From contig JAPPFW010000080.1 in assembly GCA_028821575.1 (NCBI GenBank), positions 1 through 44,659 of the forward strand: DNA of 44,659 nucleotides, in the 5' to 3' direction. Below are positions 31,362-39,638 of this stretch, piece by piece. A program made the position numbers and the translations under genes. Origin of the DNA: a bacterium (GTDB lineage Bacteria; Actinomycetota; Acidimicrobiia; Spongiisociales; Spongiisociaceae). Every line of letters starts with the position of its first letter. Position 1 is the first letter of the stretch. The notes below the pieces were generated by a model. It saw only the letters and a list, made by a program, of their open reading frames with translations. It ran no database searches and was not told where the DNA came from.

Positions 31362-33465
31362 TCGGCGGGCTGATTCGCCGTGCCCAGGCTTGGAGCAACC
31401 GATCGAGGATCATGGCCAGCAGGACGATCGCCAGGCCGGCCGCGAACCCCGATCCCACCGAGTCGCTCCGGCGCAGCCCGCGCACCGTCTCCAGGCCGAG
31501 TCCACCGCCGCCCACCAGCCCGGCGATCACCACCATCGCCAACACGAGCATCACCGTCTGGTTTATCCCCGCGATGATGGTGGGCATGGCGAGGGGAAGC
31601 TGGACCTTTCGCAGTATCTGGCTCTTGGTGGCCCCGAAGGCACGCGCGGCCTCGGTCGCCTCCGCGGAGACCCGACGTATTCCTAGGCTGGTGAGCCGGG
31701 TGGCTGCGGGGAGAGCGTAGAGCACCGAGGCGATGATGCCCGGGATCCTTCCCACGTTGAAGAGGATGATCACCGGAACGAGGATCACGAAACTGGGGAT
31801 CGTCTGGAGGAAGTCCAGCACCGGTTTCAGCAGTCGTTCGAACCGGTTGCTACGTGACGAAAGCACGCCAAGCGGGATCCCGAGCGCGATGGCGAGGATG
31901 ACCGCCACGATCACCTGCGCCAGCGTGTCCATCGACAGGGTCCACATGCCGAGCAGCCCGAGTCCCACGGCGCACGCTCCTCCGAGGGTGGCCAGGCCGG
32001 GTCCGCCGAACCACCATCCCGCCAGTATCACGGCGATCACCACCACCGGCCACGCCAGGGTGGAACTGAAGAACTCCCTCAGGGGGGTCACCGCGTAGAT
32101 GGTCACGAAGTCGCTGAAAGGCCCGGTTCCTATCCAGGACTCTCCGATCTGGTAAAGGTTCTTTCCCACCCAGTCGACCAGGCTGTCCACCGGCCCTGCA
32201 AAGGAGAATGCCACCGCAGAGGGGAACTCCGGTCCCTCGCGGGTCGTGCCGAACACGAGGGCGGCGACCAGGATGGTCCCCCCCAGGACCCGGCGCGGAT
32301 GGCGTTCCGGAGCGGACTCCCGCCCGGAGCGGCTGAACGATCTCCTAGCGGCGGCGAAGGGGTAGGCGATGGCCTGACCTATTCCCCGGATGATCCGGTC
32401 GATCCCCTCGGGAACCGCTTCTATCCGCCGGACCCACTCGCTCCCGGTGTAGCGGTCGGGGAAGAAGCGCAGCCGTCCCTTGCCGGCGCCGAGTCCGGCG
32501 GCGCCGTGGGTGAGGCGGTCCATGATCATGGCCAGCACCACGATGGCGAGTCCGGCTTCGAGGGCGCGTCCCACGAACAGCCTCCTGAGGGACTCGAGGA
32601 CCACCTGGCCGAGCCCGCCTGCGCCGATCAGAGCGGCGATCACGACGATGCTGAGCGCCATCATGATGGTCTGGTTGATGCCGGTGAGGATGGTCGGCAT
32701 GGCTTGGGGAAGTTGCACCTTGCGCAGGATCTGGCCCGGGGTTGCACCGAACATCTCGGCCGCCTCGACGGTCGAGGACTCGACGGAGCGGATTCCCAGG
32801 GTGGTGAGACGGATCACCGGCGGCAATGCGTAGATCACGGTGGCGATGATGGCGGGAACCCTTGCGATCCCGAACAGCAACACCACCGGGATGAGGTAGA
32901 CGAAGGCCGGAAGGGTCTGCATGGCATCGAGCAAGGGCCTCAGCGCACGCTCCACGCGCTCGCGGCGCGCGCCCCATATGCCCAACGGGACGCCGATCGC
33001 AACCGCGATCACCACTGCCACTCCCATCAAGGCGAGGGTCTGGACGCTCTCTTCCCACAGGCCGACCGACCCGAAGTACATGACGCCCACCCCGGTCAGG
33101 AGACCCCCCTTGATCCCGAGGATGGAGGTGGCGAGCATTCCGGTGGCCGCGACGACGACGTACCAGGGCACCCACAGGAGGGCGGCCTCCACCCACCGGA
33201 GGCTGTAGTCGATCGTGTCGCTGATCGGGTTGAGCACCACCAGGAAGAGAGCGTGGGTTGTCTGGTTGCTTATCACCCAGCGGCGGGCCTCGTTGATCCA
33301 CTCGGCGAGGGGGATGCGCCAGGTTTCCGGGAAGGCCCCAACGGTATTGAGGGACAGTTCGAGGGTGATCAGCGCCGCAAGCGCCACCAGCAGGAGCCCT
33401 CCGGCCCGGATCCGGCGCCGCCTGTCCAATTCGAGCCGTGTCCGGACGGCGGCGGCGACAGTCAT
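31351..33465 (-). CDS. Glycine-betaine-type ABC permease, two fused permease domains
   Basis: About 704 residues, roughly twice the usual length of a ProW/OpuAB permease. It contains two complete membrane domains of the binding-protein-dependent type. Domain 1 (about 150-330) has AVAIGVPLGIWGARR, PAFVYLIPVVLLFG and the EAA loop EAAEMFGATPGQILRKVQLP. Domain 2 (about 500-690) has the parallel ILAIALGIPLGVLSSRS, PSFVILVPVIILFNVG and EAARAFGATKSQILRKVQLP. Both EAA loops are intact, so one chain could replace a permease homodimer. ATG at 33465 is preferred; an in-frame GTG at 33480 would overlap the upstream ATPase gene. It is cotranscribed with the ProV-like ATPase. The C-terminus ends in heptamer-repeat DNA. 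Confidence 0.93.
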   Translation of the reverse strand: MTVAAAVRTRLELDRRRRIRAGGLLLVALAALITLELSLNTVGAFPETWRIPLAEWINEARRWVISNQTTHALFLVVLNPISDTIDYSLRWVEAALLWVPWYVVVAATGMLATSILGIKGGLLTGVGVMYFGSVGLWEESVQTLALMGVAVVIAVAIGVPLGIWGARRERVERALRPLLDAMQTLPAFVYLIPVVLLFGIARVPAIIATVIYALPPVIRLTTLGIRSVESSTVEAAEMFGATPGQILRKVQLPQAMPTILTGINQTIMMALSIVVIAALIGAGGLGQVVLESLRRLFVGRALEAGLAIVVLAMIMDRLTHGAAGLGAGKGRLRFFPDRYTGSEWVRRIEAVPEGIDRIIRGIGQAIAYPFAAARRSFSRSGRESAPERHPRRVLGGTILVAALVFGTTREGPEFPSAVAFSFAGPVDSLVDWVGKNLYQIGESWIGTGPFSDFVTIYAVTPLREFFSSTLAWPVVVIAVILAGWWFGGPGLATLGGACAVGLGLLGMWTLSMDTLAQVIVAVILAIALGIPLGVLSSRSNRFERLLKPVLDFLQTIPSFVILVPVIILFNVGRIPGIIASVLYALPAATRLTSLGIRRVSAEATEAARAFGATKSQILRKVQLPLAMPTIIAGINQTVMLVLAMVVIAGLVGGGGLGLETVRGLRRSDSVGSGFAAGLAIVLLAMILDRLLQAWARRISPPSRG

Positions 33466-33472
33466 CGGGGGT

Positions 33473-34552
33473 CTAACCACCCACCAGCGTCGACACCGCT
33501 TCCCGGTCTACCTGGCCGATCAATCGTCCCTGCTCGTCCACGACTCCGATCGGCTCGGATCCGGCCAGGAGCGCGGGCAGCACATCTTCGAGGACGCTGT
33601 TTGAGGGTACCGATGTGCGAATCTCCTGATCGCCGGGGAGTGGCGCGATCACGGCCCTCACGGTGACCACCTTGATCTTCGGGGCGTCCTTGGTGAACTC
33701 GCGCACGTAGTCGTCGGCCGGCGCCGACACGATCTCCTCGGGTGTTCCCAACTGCATGAACACCCCGTCCTTCATGATGGCTATGCGGTCGCCGAGCTTG
33801 AGGGCTTCCTGGAAGTCGTGGGTTATGAACACCAGCGTCCTGTGCATCTCCGCCTGCAGCGACAGCAACTCGTCCTGCATGTCTCGGCGGATCAGCGGAT
33901 CGAGGGCCGAGAACGGCTCATCGAAGAAGAGGATCTCGGGTTCCACGCATAGGGCGCGGGCCAGCCCCACCCGCTGCTGCATCCCGCCCGATAGTTGCTG
34001 CGGGTAATAGTCGCTCCAAGCCTCGAGCCCGACCGAGTCCAGCACCTTGAAGGCCCTCTCGTACCGGTCGGCCTTTGCGACGCCCTGTACCTCGAGCCCG
34101 AACGCCACGTTGTCGAGCACCCTCCGGTGGGGGAACAGACCGAAATGCTGGAATACCATCGACATCCGGTGCCTGCGCAGATCGCGGAGTTCCTGATCGT
34201 CGAGGTCGCCGATCGCAACTCCTTGGATCAGAACCTCTCCGTCCGTAGGTTCGATGAGACGTGACAGGCATCGGATCAGGGTTGACTTCCCGGATCCCGA
34301 CAGGCCCATGACAACGAAGGTCTCGCCTCTCCGGACCTTGAAGGAAACGTCCCTGACTGCGACGACGCAACCGGTCTCGTCGAGGATCTCCTGGCTGCTC
34401 CCGCCTCCGTCGGCCATCGACCGGGCCGGGCCGGGGGCGTCGCCGAATATCTTCCAGACGCCTCCACACTCCAGGGGTGCGTAATCCGTGCCTGCTGTCA
34501 AATCGGTGCCGATCCTGTCGGGATGCTCGAAGAAGGGATTATAAGTTGGCAC
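33473..34552 (-). CDS. proV: Glycine betaine/proline ABC transporter ATP-binding protein (ProV-like)
   Basis: A 359-residue ATPase of the ProV type. GVWKIFGDAP (about 31-40) is the family N-terminal motif. Walker A is GLSGSGKST, the signature LSGGMQQRVGLARAL, Walker B LFFDEPFSALD and the H-loop ITHDFQEAL. After the nucleotide-binding domain the chain is shorter than E. coli ProV (about 400): only part of the CBS-like regulatory region remains (SVPSNSVLEDVLPALLAGSEPIGVVDEQGRLIGQVDREAVS). The start is GTG at 34552 with no clear Shine-Dalgarno. Its stop is 7 bases from the permease start. It is divergent from the binding-protein gene. Confidence 0.94.
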   Translation of the reverse strand: MPTYNPFFEHPDRIGTDLTAGTDYAPLECGGVWKIFGDAPGPARSMADGGGSSQEILDETGCVVAVRDVSFKVRRGETFVVMGLSGSGKSTLIRCLSRLIEPTDGEVLIQGVAIGDLDDQELRDLRRHRMSMVFQHFGLFPHRRVLDNVAFGLEVQGVAKADRYERAFKVLDSVGLEAWSDYYPQQLSGGMQQRVGLARALCVEPEILFFDEPFSALDPLIRRDMQDELLSLQAEMHRTLVFITHDFQEALKLGDRIAIMKDGVFMQLGTPEEIVSAPADDYVREFTKDAPKIKVVTVRAVIAPLPGDQEIRTSVPSNSVLEDVLPALLAGSEPIGVVDEQGRLIGQVDREAVSTLVGG

Positions 34553-34591
34553 GACCGCGGAGGGGCCTAATAGCGAAAACCGGATTACAGT

Positions 34592-34610
34592 TCACGTCAC
34601 ATGCACGTGA
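34592..34610. promoter_or_regulatory. Inverted repeat in divergent transporter promoter
   Basis: Perfect 6-base arms TCACGT (34592-34597) and ACGTGA (34605-34610), spaced by 7 bases. It lies between the ATPase/permease unit (-) and the binding-protein gene (+), so it is a candidate operator for both. Confidence 0.45.
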
Positions 34611-34693
34611 GATGTAGGAATCGGTCGCTCGGCGGGCGGTGCTGTCCGTGACGAGCGCGATATAGGCATATTGACATGAAAGGAAAGTGGGTT

Positions 34694-36658
34694 ATGAGAC
34701 GAATGCTGCTGCCGCTGTTTGTGGCGGTCATGCTCATATTCGTTGCGTGCGGTGACGACGAGGCCGACCAACCGGCCGAAACCGCCGCCACGTCTGCCAC
34801 ACAGGCGACAACGGCCGCCACGGTCGCGGAGGAGGCGCCCACAGTCACCGACGAGCCCGAGGCTCCGCCTGCCGCGGCGGATGACCTCCCGACGATCCGT
34901 CTGGCTGTGAATCCGTGGAACGGTTCGGCGGTGAACGTCGAGGTGGCCAAGCAACTGCTCGAGGGCGAACTCGGTTACACAGTGGAGACGGTGGACATCG
35001 ACGAGAACGCCCAGTGGAGCGCCATCAACACCGGTGACCTGCATGCCTCGCTGGAGGTCTGGCCGTCCGGCCACGCCCAGAACGTCGCTGACTTTATCGA
35101 CAACCCCGACGGGAACGTGGTCAACGCGGGTCTCTTGGGCCCTGTGGGAAAGATCGGTTGGTTCACCCCCACTTTCGTGATCGAGCAGTACCCGGCGGCG
35201 GCGACGTGGGAGGGTTTCCTGGATCCGGAGTTGGCGGGGATGTTCGCCACGGCGGAGACGGGTGACAAGGGCCAGTTCCTGGGTGGCGACCCCAGTTGGG
35301 TCCAGTACGACGATGACATCATCGCCAACCTGGGTCTGCATCTCGAAGTGGTGTGGGCTGGATCGGAGGAGGCGATCCTGGCCGCGATCGACGCTTCCGT
35401 CGCCCGGGAGGAGCCGGTGCTCGTGTACTTCTGGACCCCGCATTCGGCGTTCAACGCGTACGACCTGAGCGAGGTCGAGCTTCCTGCGTACTCCGACGAG
35501 TGCTACGCGACCGCCGATGAGGACGGGGTGGACTGCGCCTACCCGGCCGACGACTTGTTCAAGATCGTGTGGGCGGGCCTCGAAGAGGCGGCGCCGACTG
35601 CATGGGCCCTGCTCCACAACATGAACTACACCACCGCCGACCAGATCTCGATGCTGGCCGCGGTGGAGTCCGAGGGCAAGAGCATCGAGCAGGCGGCTTC
35701 GGAGTGGATCGCAGCCAACGAATCGACCTGGGGCGCGTGGCTGAGTGGAGAGATGGCCGAGACCGCCATGGCAATGAGCGCCGAGAAGGGCGATCTCGGG
35801 ACGATCCGTCTGGCTGTGAATCCGTGGAACGGTTCGGCGGTGAACGTGGCGGTCGCCAAGCAGTTGCTGGAGAGCGAGTTCGGTTACACCGTGGAGACGG
35901 TGGACATCGACGAGAACGCCCAGTGGAGCGCCATCAACACCGGTGACCTGCATGCCTCGCTGGAGGTCTGGCCGTCCGGCCACGCCCAGAACGTCGCTGA
36001 CTTTATCGACAACCCCGACGGGAACGTGGTCAACGCGGGTCTCTTGGGCCCTGTGGGAAAGATCGGTTGGTTCACCCCCACTTTCGTGATCGAGCAGTAC
36101 CCGGCGGCGGCGACGTGGGAGGGTTTCCTGGATCCGGAGTTGGCGGGGATGTTCGCCACGGCGGAGACGGGTGACAAGGGCCAGTTCCTGGGTGGCGATC
36201 CGAGTTGGGTCCAGTACGACGATGACATCATCGCCAACCTGGGCCTGCATCTCGAGGTCGTGTGGGCCGGATCGGAGGAGGCCATCCTCGCGGCGGTTGA
36301 CGCCTCGATATCCCGTGAGGAGCCCGTGCTGGTCTACTTCTGGACACCGCACTCGGCGTTCAACGCCTACGACCTGACCCAGGTTGAACTACCTGCGTAC
36401 TCCGACGAGTGCTACGCGACCGCCGATGACGACGGCGTCGACTGTGCCTACCCGGCCGATCCGCTCTTCAAGATCGCCTGGGAAGGGCTCGAGGAGGCGG
36501 CGCCTGCCGCATGGGCCCTGCTCCACAACATGAGCTACACCACCGCCGACCAGATCTTCATGCTGGCCGCGGTGGAGTCCGAGGGCAAGAGCGTCGAGGA
36601 CGCTGCTGCCGCATGGATCGCAGCCAACGAATCGACCTGGAGCGCCTGGCTCCCGTAG
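34694..36658 (+). CDS. Glycine-betaine-type substrate-binding lipoprotein with two fused binding domains
   Basis: About 654 residues from ATG 34694. A lipoprotein signal peptide (LLPLFVAVMLIFVAC) ends at the anchor cysteine, then a Thr/Ala/Pro-rich linker (ETAATSATQATTAA). Two OpuAC-type domains follow, each beginning TIRLAVNPWNGSAVNV and ending with a helix-rich SxEGKSxExAxxxWIAANEST pattern. A single domain is the usual form. The copies are offset by 909 bases (303 codons) and about 307 bases of the two DNA copies are identical (see findings). The start at 34694 (MRRMLLPL) has AAAGGAAAG nearby; an in-frame ATG at 34676 lacks one. It is followed by a strong terminator. It should deliver betaine- or choline-like osmolytes to the fused permease. 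Confidence 0.94.
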   Translation: MRRMLLPLFVAVMLIFVACGDDEADQPAETAATSATQATTAATVAEEAPTVTDEPEAPPAAADDLPTIRLAVNPWNGSAVNVEVAKQLLEGELGYTVETVDIDENAQWSAINTGDLHASLEVWPSGHAQNVADFIDNPDGNVVNAGLLGPVGKIGWFTPTFVIEQYPAAATWEGFLDPELAGMFATAETGDKGQFLGGDPSWVQYDDDIIANLGLHLEVVWAGSEEAILAAIDASVAREEPVLVYFWTPHSAFNAYDLSEVELPAYSDECYATADEDGVDCAYPADDLFKIVWAGLEEAAPTAWALLHNMNYTTADQISMLAAVESEGKSIEQAASEWIAANESTWGAWLSGEMAETAMAMSAEKGDLGTIRLAVNPWNGSAVNVAVAKQLLESEFGYTVETVDIDENAQWSAINTGDLHASLEVWPSGHAQNVADFIDNPDGNVVNAGLLGPVGKIGWFTPTFVIEQYPAAATWEGFLDPELAGMFATAETGDKGQFLGGDPSWVQYDDDIIANLGLHLEVVWAGSEEAILAAVDASISREEPVLVYFWTPHSAFNAYDLTQVELPAYSDECYATADDDGVDCAYPADPLFKIAWEGLEEAAPAAWALLHNMSYTTADQIFMLAAVESEGKSVEDAAAAWIAANESTWSAWLP

Positions 36659-36683
36659 GGCCGGCAGTCGACGAAGGAAAGCG

Positions 36684-36720
36684 AAAGGGCCGGGTGCCGA
36701 TCACCCGGCCCTTTCCTTCT
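36684..36720 (+). terminator. Rho-independent terminator after the binding-protein gene
   Basis: Perfect 12-base stem AAAGGGCCGGGT (36684-36695) / ACCCGGCCCTTT (36703-36714), extended by a G-C pair, loop of 5 bases, followed by CCTTCTT. It starts 26 bases after the stop codon. It would end the binding-protein transcript. Confidence 0.9.
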
Positions 36721-36851
36721 TGGTGGCTGGTGGTACCACACCAATGACCGGCACTGGCTTTGGCTGCCTACCTCCTGCCATTCACCGGTACCTGACCACG
36801 GTTCACGGTCCCCGGCTCACCAACCATCAACTACCGACTAGGGCCTATCCC

Positions 36852-37691
36852 TCATCCAACCTCCACGGGTACGTCCACGAGGGAGCCGTACTCGGTCCAA
36901 GATCCGTCGTAGTTCTTGACCCGGTCGTAGCCGAGCAGTTGGCTGAGCACGAACCACGTGTGGGCGGAGCGCTCTCCGATGCGGCAATACACGATCGCAT
37001 CGCGGTCGGGTCCGACACCCTCCCCCCCGTAGAGTGCCTCCAGGTCCTCCCGGGATTTGAAGCTCCCGTCCTCCTCGGCAGCCTTCGGCCAGGGGATGTT
37101 TCGGGCGCCCGGTACGTGTCCTCCCACGTAGGGTTGTTCCTGCGGTAGGTGGTCGGGCGCCAGCTTCTCGCCGGTGAACTCCTCGGGAGACCGCACGTCC
37201 ACGTAGGTGGCGTCATCCAATCTCGCCAGTACCTCGTCGCGCAGGGCACGTAGCCCGGGACGGTCCTCGCCCTCGATGGTCACCCCGGTTGCCTCGTAGG
37301 AAGGCACATTGGTGGCCATGGGCCGTCCTTCGATGTTCCACTTGAGGCGTCCCCCGTTGAGCAACTTGACGTTGTCGAAGCCGCGATAGCGCAGCAGCCA
37401 GTAGCCGTAGGCGGCGAACCAGTTGTTGTTCCCCCCATAGAGAATCACGGTCGTGTCGGGGCCGACGCCGGATCGGGACAGCAGGGTCCCGAGACCTTGC
37501 CCGTCCAGATAGTCACGGCGGACCGGGTGCTGGAGATCCTCGAACCAGTTCCATGCGACCGCGCCCGGTATGTGGCGCCTTCCGTATGCGGTGACATCCT
37601 CGTCCACTTCGATGATCCGGAGGGTCGGGTTGTCGAGATTCGCCTCCAGCCAGTCGGTCGAGACGAGTGCGTCGGGATTGTGATAGCTCAT
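36852..37691 (-). CDS. Sulfurtransferase (rhodanese, two domains)
   Basis: A 279-residue two-domain rhodanese, the form that moves sulfane sulfur from thiosulfate or mercaptopyruvate to a thiophilic acceptor. The N-terminal inactive domain has DEDVTAYGRRHIPGAVAWNW and VILYGGNNNWFAAYGYWLL. The C-terminal domain has YVDVRSPEEFTG, GHVPGARNIPW and the active-site loop VYCRIGERSAHTW, with the catalytic cysteine in CRIGERS. ATG at 37691 has AAGGAG 8 bases upstream; the ATG two codons earlier (37697) is too close to it. It is isolated between two gaps, with a short perfect inverted repeat ahead of it. Confidence 0.94.
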   Translation of the reverse strand: MSYHNPDALVSTDWLEANLDNPTLRIIEVDEDVTAYGRRHIPGAVAWNWFEDLQHPVRRDYLDGQGLGTLLSRSGVGPDTTVILYGGNNNWFAAYGYWLLRYRGFDNVKLLNGGRLKWNIEGRPMATNVPSYEATGVTIEGEDRPGLRALRDEVLARLDDATYVDVRSPEEFTGEKLAPDHLPQEQPYVGGHVPGARNIPWPKAAEEDGSFKSREDLEALYGGEGVGPDRDAIVYCRIGERSAHTWFVLSQLLGYDRVKNYDGSWTEYGSLVDVPVEVG

Positions 37692-37994
37692 GTTCATTGC
37701 TCCTTTGCGTTCGGATCCGGGAACCGGATCGGTGGAGTGACGCCGTGTTCCGTGTGCTCTCGGGTGGGTGGCGCCTCAGGAGCGAGGGTGGTCGCCCGCG
37801 CCCGTGGTTACCGACCGAGAGCCGGTACACGGGGGACAACAGGAGGAGGGCGCGCAGCGGGCCGCTTCAGCCGGGTGGGTGCGGCTCGGGTCCCGGGGTG
37901 GAGTCATGGATGAAGCTGCTCCTGCAATCGCGCGTCTCTTGCGGTGGCCACGTTACGAGCGGGCCGCGATGGTTGTCAACAAGTGCGTGTCCGG
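37692..37994. other. Intergenic region without a supported gene
   Basis: A 303-base gap between the rhodanese start (-) and the end of the VOC gene (-). No gene with supporting evidence was found; short open frames here have no recognisable features. The only clear structure is the inverted repeat at 37714-37730. Confidence 0.6.
37714..37730. promoter_or_regulatory. Inverted repeat upstream of rhodanese gene
   Basis: Perfect 7-base arms GATCCGG (37714-37720) and CCGGATC (37724-37730), with a GAA spacer. It lies 23 bases ahead of the rhodanese start codon, in the likely 5' leader. It could be an operator or a hairpin in the RNA; no known motif class is recognised. Confidence 0.4.
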
Positions 37995-38357
37995 TCAGCG
38001 CGTAGCAGGTTGGATTATCCCGAACTCGTTGCCGCCCGGTTCCCGGATGCGTGTCCAACGCCCGACCCCGGGTATCTCCATGATCTCGGCGACACAACTG
38101 CCTCCCGCTTTCTCGCAAGCCGAGATAGCCGCTTCCAGGTCGGCCACCTGCACGGTATTGATCGTATTGGGCGCGGTGCCCTCCGGCGCCAACCCTACCG
38201 CTCCGTTGATACCGGGTTCTTCTTCCCCTGTGGTCGCCAGCCAGTAGTCGAATTCACCCCACCTGTTGAAGGTCCATCCGAGCGCCTCTTCGAAGAACGC
38301 CACCGACCCCAGGGGATCTGACGAGTTGAACTCGAAGTGGATGAGACGATTCTCCAT
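37995..38357 (-). CDS. VOC family (glyoxalase-like) small protein
   Basis: A 120-residue single-module VOC protein. The N-terminus RLIHFEFNSSDPLGSVAFFEEALGWTF and the C-terminal WTRIREPGGNEFGIIQ are typical of small VOC proteins with H and E at metal-ligand-like positions. The ATG at 38357 has AAGGA 7 bases upstream; a longer frame to 38438 starts in unrelated sequence. Likely binds a small molecule or a metal; no specific reaction is predicted. It is divergent from the homocysteine methyltransferase gene. Confidence 0.9.
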   Translation of the reverse strand: MENRLIHFEFNSSDPLGSVAFFEEALGWTFNRWGEFDYWLATTGEEEPGINGAVGLAPEGTAPNTINTVQVADLEAAISACEKAGGSCVAEIMEIPGVGRWTRIREPGGNEFGIIQPATR

Positions 38358-38420
38358 GGGTTTTTCCTTCGGCTTGGACGATGGATGCCTGTTCAGGCTA
38401 ACCGACCCGGATCCATCTGC

Positions 38421-38550
38421 TATGTTGGGACGTGACAACAGCGCCGATTTGACCAGTCAGCTTGCGGGCGCTCTACAAAACCAGCTAAAGCGACCGGACG
38501 TGTATGCGCAATCCGCTTCACGGGGCCGCCAAAGCTGGCGGCCCTTCTCT
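38421..38550 (+). promoter_or_regulatory. Possible attenuator/leader RNA upstream of the homocysteine methyltransferase
   Basis: A leader of about 170 bases with TATGTT (38421-38426) as a possible -10. It holds a stem AGCGCC (38440-38445)/GGCGCT (38467-38472) and a terminator-like hairpin GGGCCGCC (38523-38530)/GGCGGCCC (38537-38544), followed by TTCTCTC. CCAGCT (38481-38486) is complementary to AGCTGG (38533-38538), which overlaps the terminator loop and 3' arm, giving an alternative fold. No known riboswitch class is recognised. Confidence 0.4.
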
Positions 38551-38600
38551 CGTAGTGGGCCGCCTTGAGTGCCGGGATCCTGACCCGAACTGGAGGAGCC

Positions 38601-39611
38601 GTGCACGGATCAGACTTGAGAACGCCCACCTTGTTCGCCAGACTCCTCGCCGAGATACCCGTGCTCGTTGCGGATGGGGGTATGGGTACCTCCCTTTTCA
38701 AGCTCGGCATGCCGACGGGTTCCTGTCCCGAACTGTTGAACGTGGAGAATCCCGAGATGGTTACGCGAGCTCACCAGGGGTTTATCGATGCGGGGTGTGA
38801 CGTGGTTCTCACCAACACGTTCGGTGGAAACCGACGCCGACTTACCCTGCACGGACTCGAGAATCGGGTCGATGAGCTCAACGCGGCGGGTGTGGCGCTG
38901 GTGCGGCAGCTTGTGGAAGAGTGCGGCCGGCCTGTCGCGGTGGCCGGGAGCGTGGGACCGACCGGCGATCTGCTGGCCCCGCTCGGCGATCTTGATCATC
39001 GGACCGCAGTGGCGGTTTTCGAGGAACAGATCGAGTCGCTGGCCAGGGCTGGCGTGGATGTGGTGTGGATCGAGACGCTCTCGTGCCGGGCGGAACTCGA
39101 GGCGGCCTACGAAGCTGCTCGCGTGACGGAGATACCAGTGGTGGCGACCATGAGCTTCGACACACACGGCAAGACCATGATGGGTTTCGCTCCCGGTCAG
39201 TTCAGTGCCTGGAGCCAAGCCCAGACTCCGCGACCGGCCGCGATCGGCGCCAATTGCGGGGTTGGAGCGGGAGATGTGGTGCTGGCGGTACGGGAACTCG
39301 CAGAGGCACATCCCGGGGCGCCGATAGTCGCCAAGGCCAATTGCGGGCTTCCTGCCTACACCGAGGGGCATCTCCGGTATCCCCATGGCCCGGACACCAT
39401 GCCGGTCTATGTCGAACTGGCCATGAGGGCAGGAGCTCGTGTCATCGGCGCCTGCTGCGGGAGCGGGCCGGGGCACATCGCTGCCATCAGGGAAGAGGTC
39501 GACTGCAGCCGCGCGAGAGGCAGGGTATCCGCCGAAGAGATCAGCCGCCGCCTCAGCGTCGTCCCCCGCCCCAAGGCGACCAGCACCCGAAGGCGCCACC
39601 GTCGGCGTTAG
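38601..39611 (+). CDS. Homocysteine S-methyltransferase family protein (betaine-homocysteine-type)
   Basis: A 336-residue Zn-dependent methyltransferase barrel. LVADGGMGTSLFKLG near the N-terminus, then TNTFGGNRRRL, IETLSCRAELEAA, and the zinc cysteines in GANCGVGAGD and GACCGSGPGHI all match the homocysteine S-methyltransferase domain. Members use betaine, S-methylmethionine or a methylcobalamin protein as donor; the domain alone does not show which. GTG at 38601 has GGAGGAG a few bases upstream, better than the TTG at 38565. It stands 2 kb from a betaine-type importer's binding-protein gene, which would fit a betaine donor. The C-terminus is basic. Confidence 0.92.
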   Translation: MHGSDLRTPTLFARLLAEIPVLVADGGMGTSLFKLGMPTGSCPELLNVENPEMVTRAHQGFIDAGCDVVLTNTFGGNRRRLTLHGLENRVDELNAAGVALVRQLVEECGRPVAVAGSVGPTGDLLAPLGDLDHRTAVAVFEEQIESLARAGVDVVWIETLSCRAELEAAYEAARVTEIPVVATMSFDTHGKTMMGFAPGQFSAWSQAQTPRPAAIGANCGVGAGDVVLAVRELAEAHPGAPIVAKANCGLPAYTEGHLRYPHGPDTMPVYVELAMRAGARVIGACCGSGPGHIAAIREEVDCSRARGRVSAEEISRRLSVVPRPKATSTRRRHRRR

Positions 39612-39638
39612 TGGTCAGTGGTCACAACTAACAACTCG
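39611..39638. repeat. Heptamer units (GTGGTCA)2(CAACTAA)(CAACTCG)
   Basis: Two perfect GTGGTCA units (39611-39624), then CAACTAA and CAACTCG in the same 7-base phase. The stop codon of the minus-strand gene (39615-39617) lies inside the first unit; the upstream gene's stop is at 39609-39611. Confidence 0.8.

Noticed and set aside
32299..33666. 455-residue plus-strand open frame
   Set aside because: It is a shadow of the fused permease gene, with a His/Asp/Gly-rich, non-protein-like composition.
34592..36352. 586-residue minus-strand open frame with internal repeats
   Set aside because: It mirrors the duplicated binding-protein gene on the opposite strand; the repeats are those of that gene.
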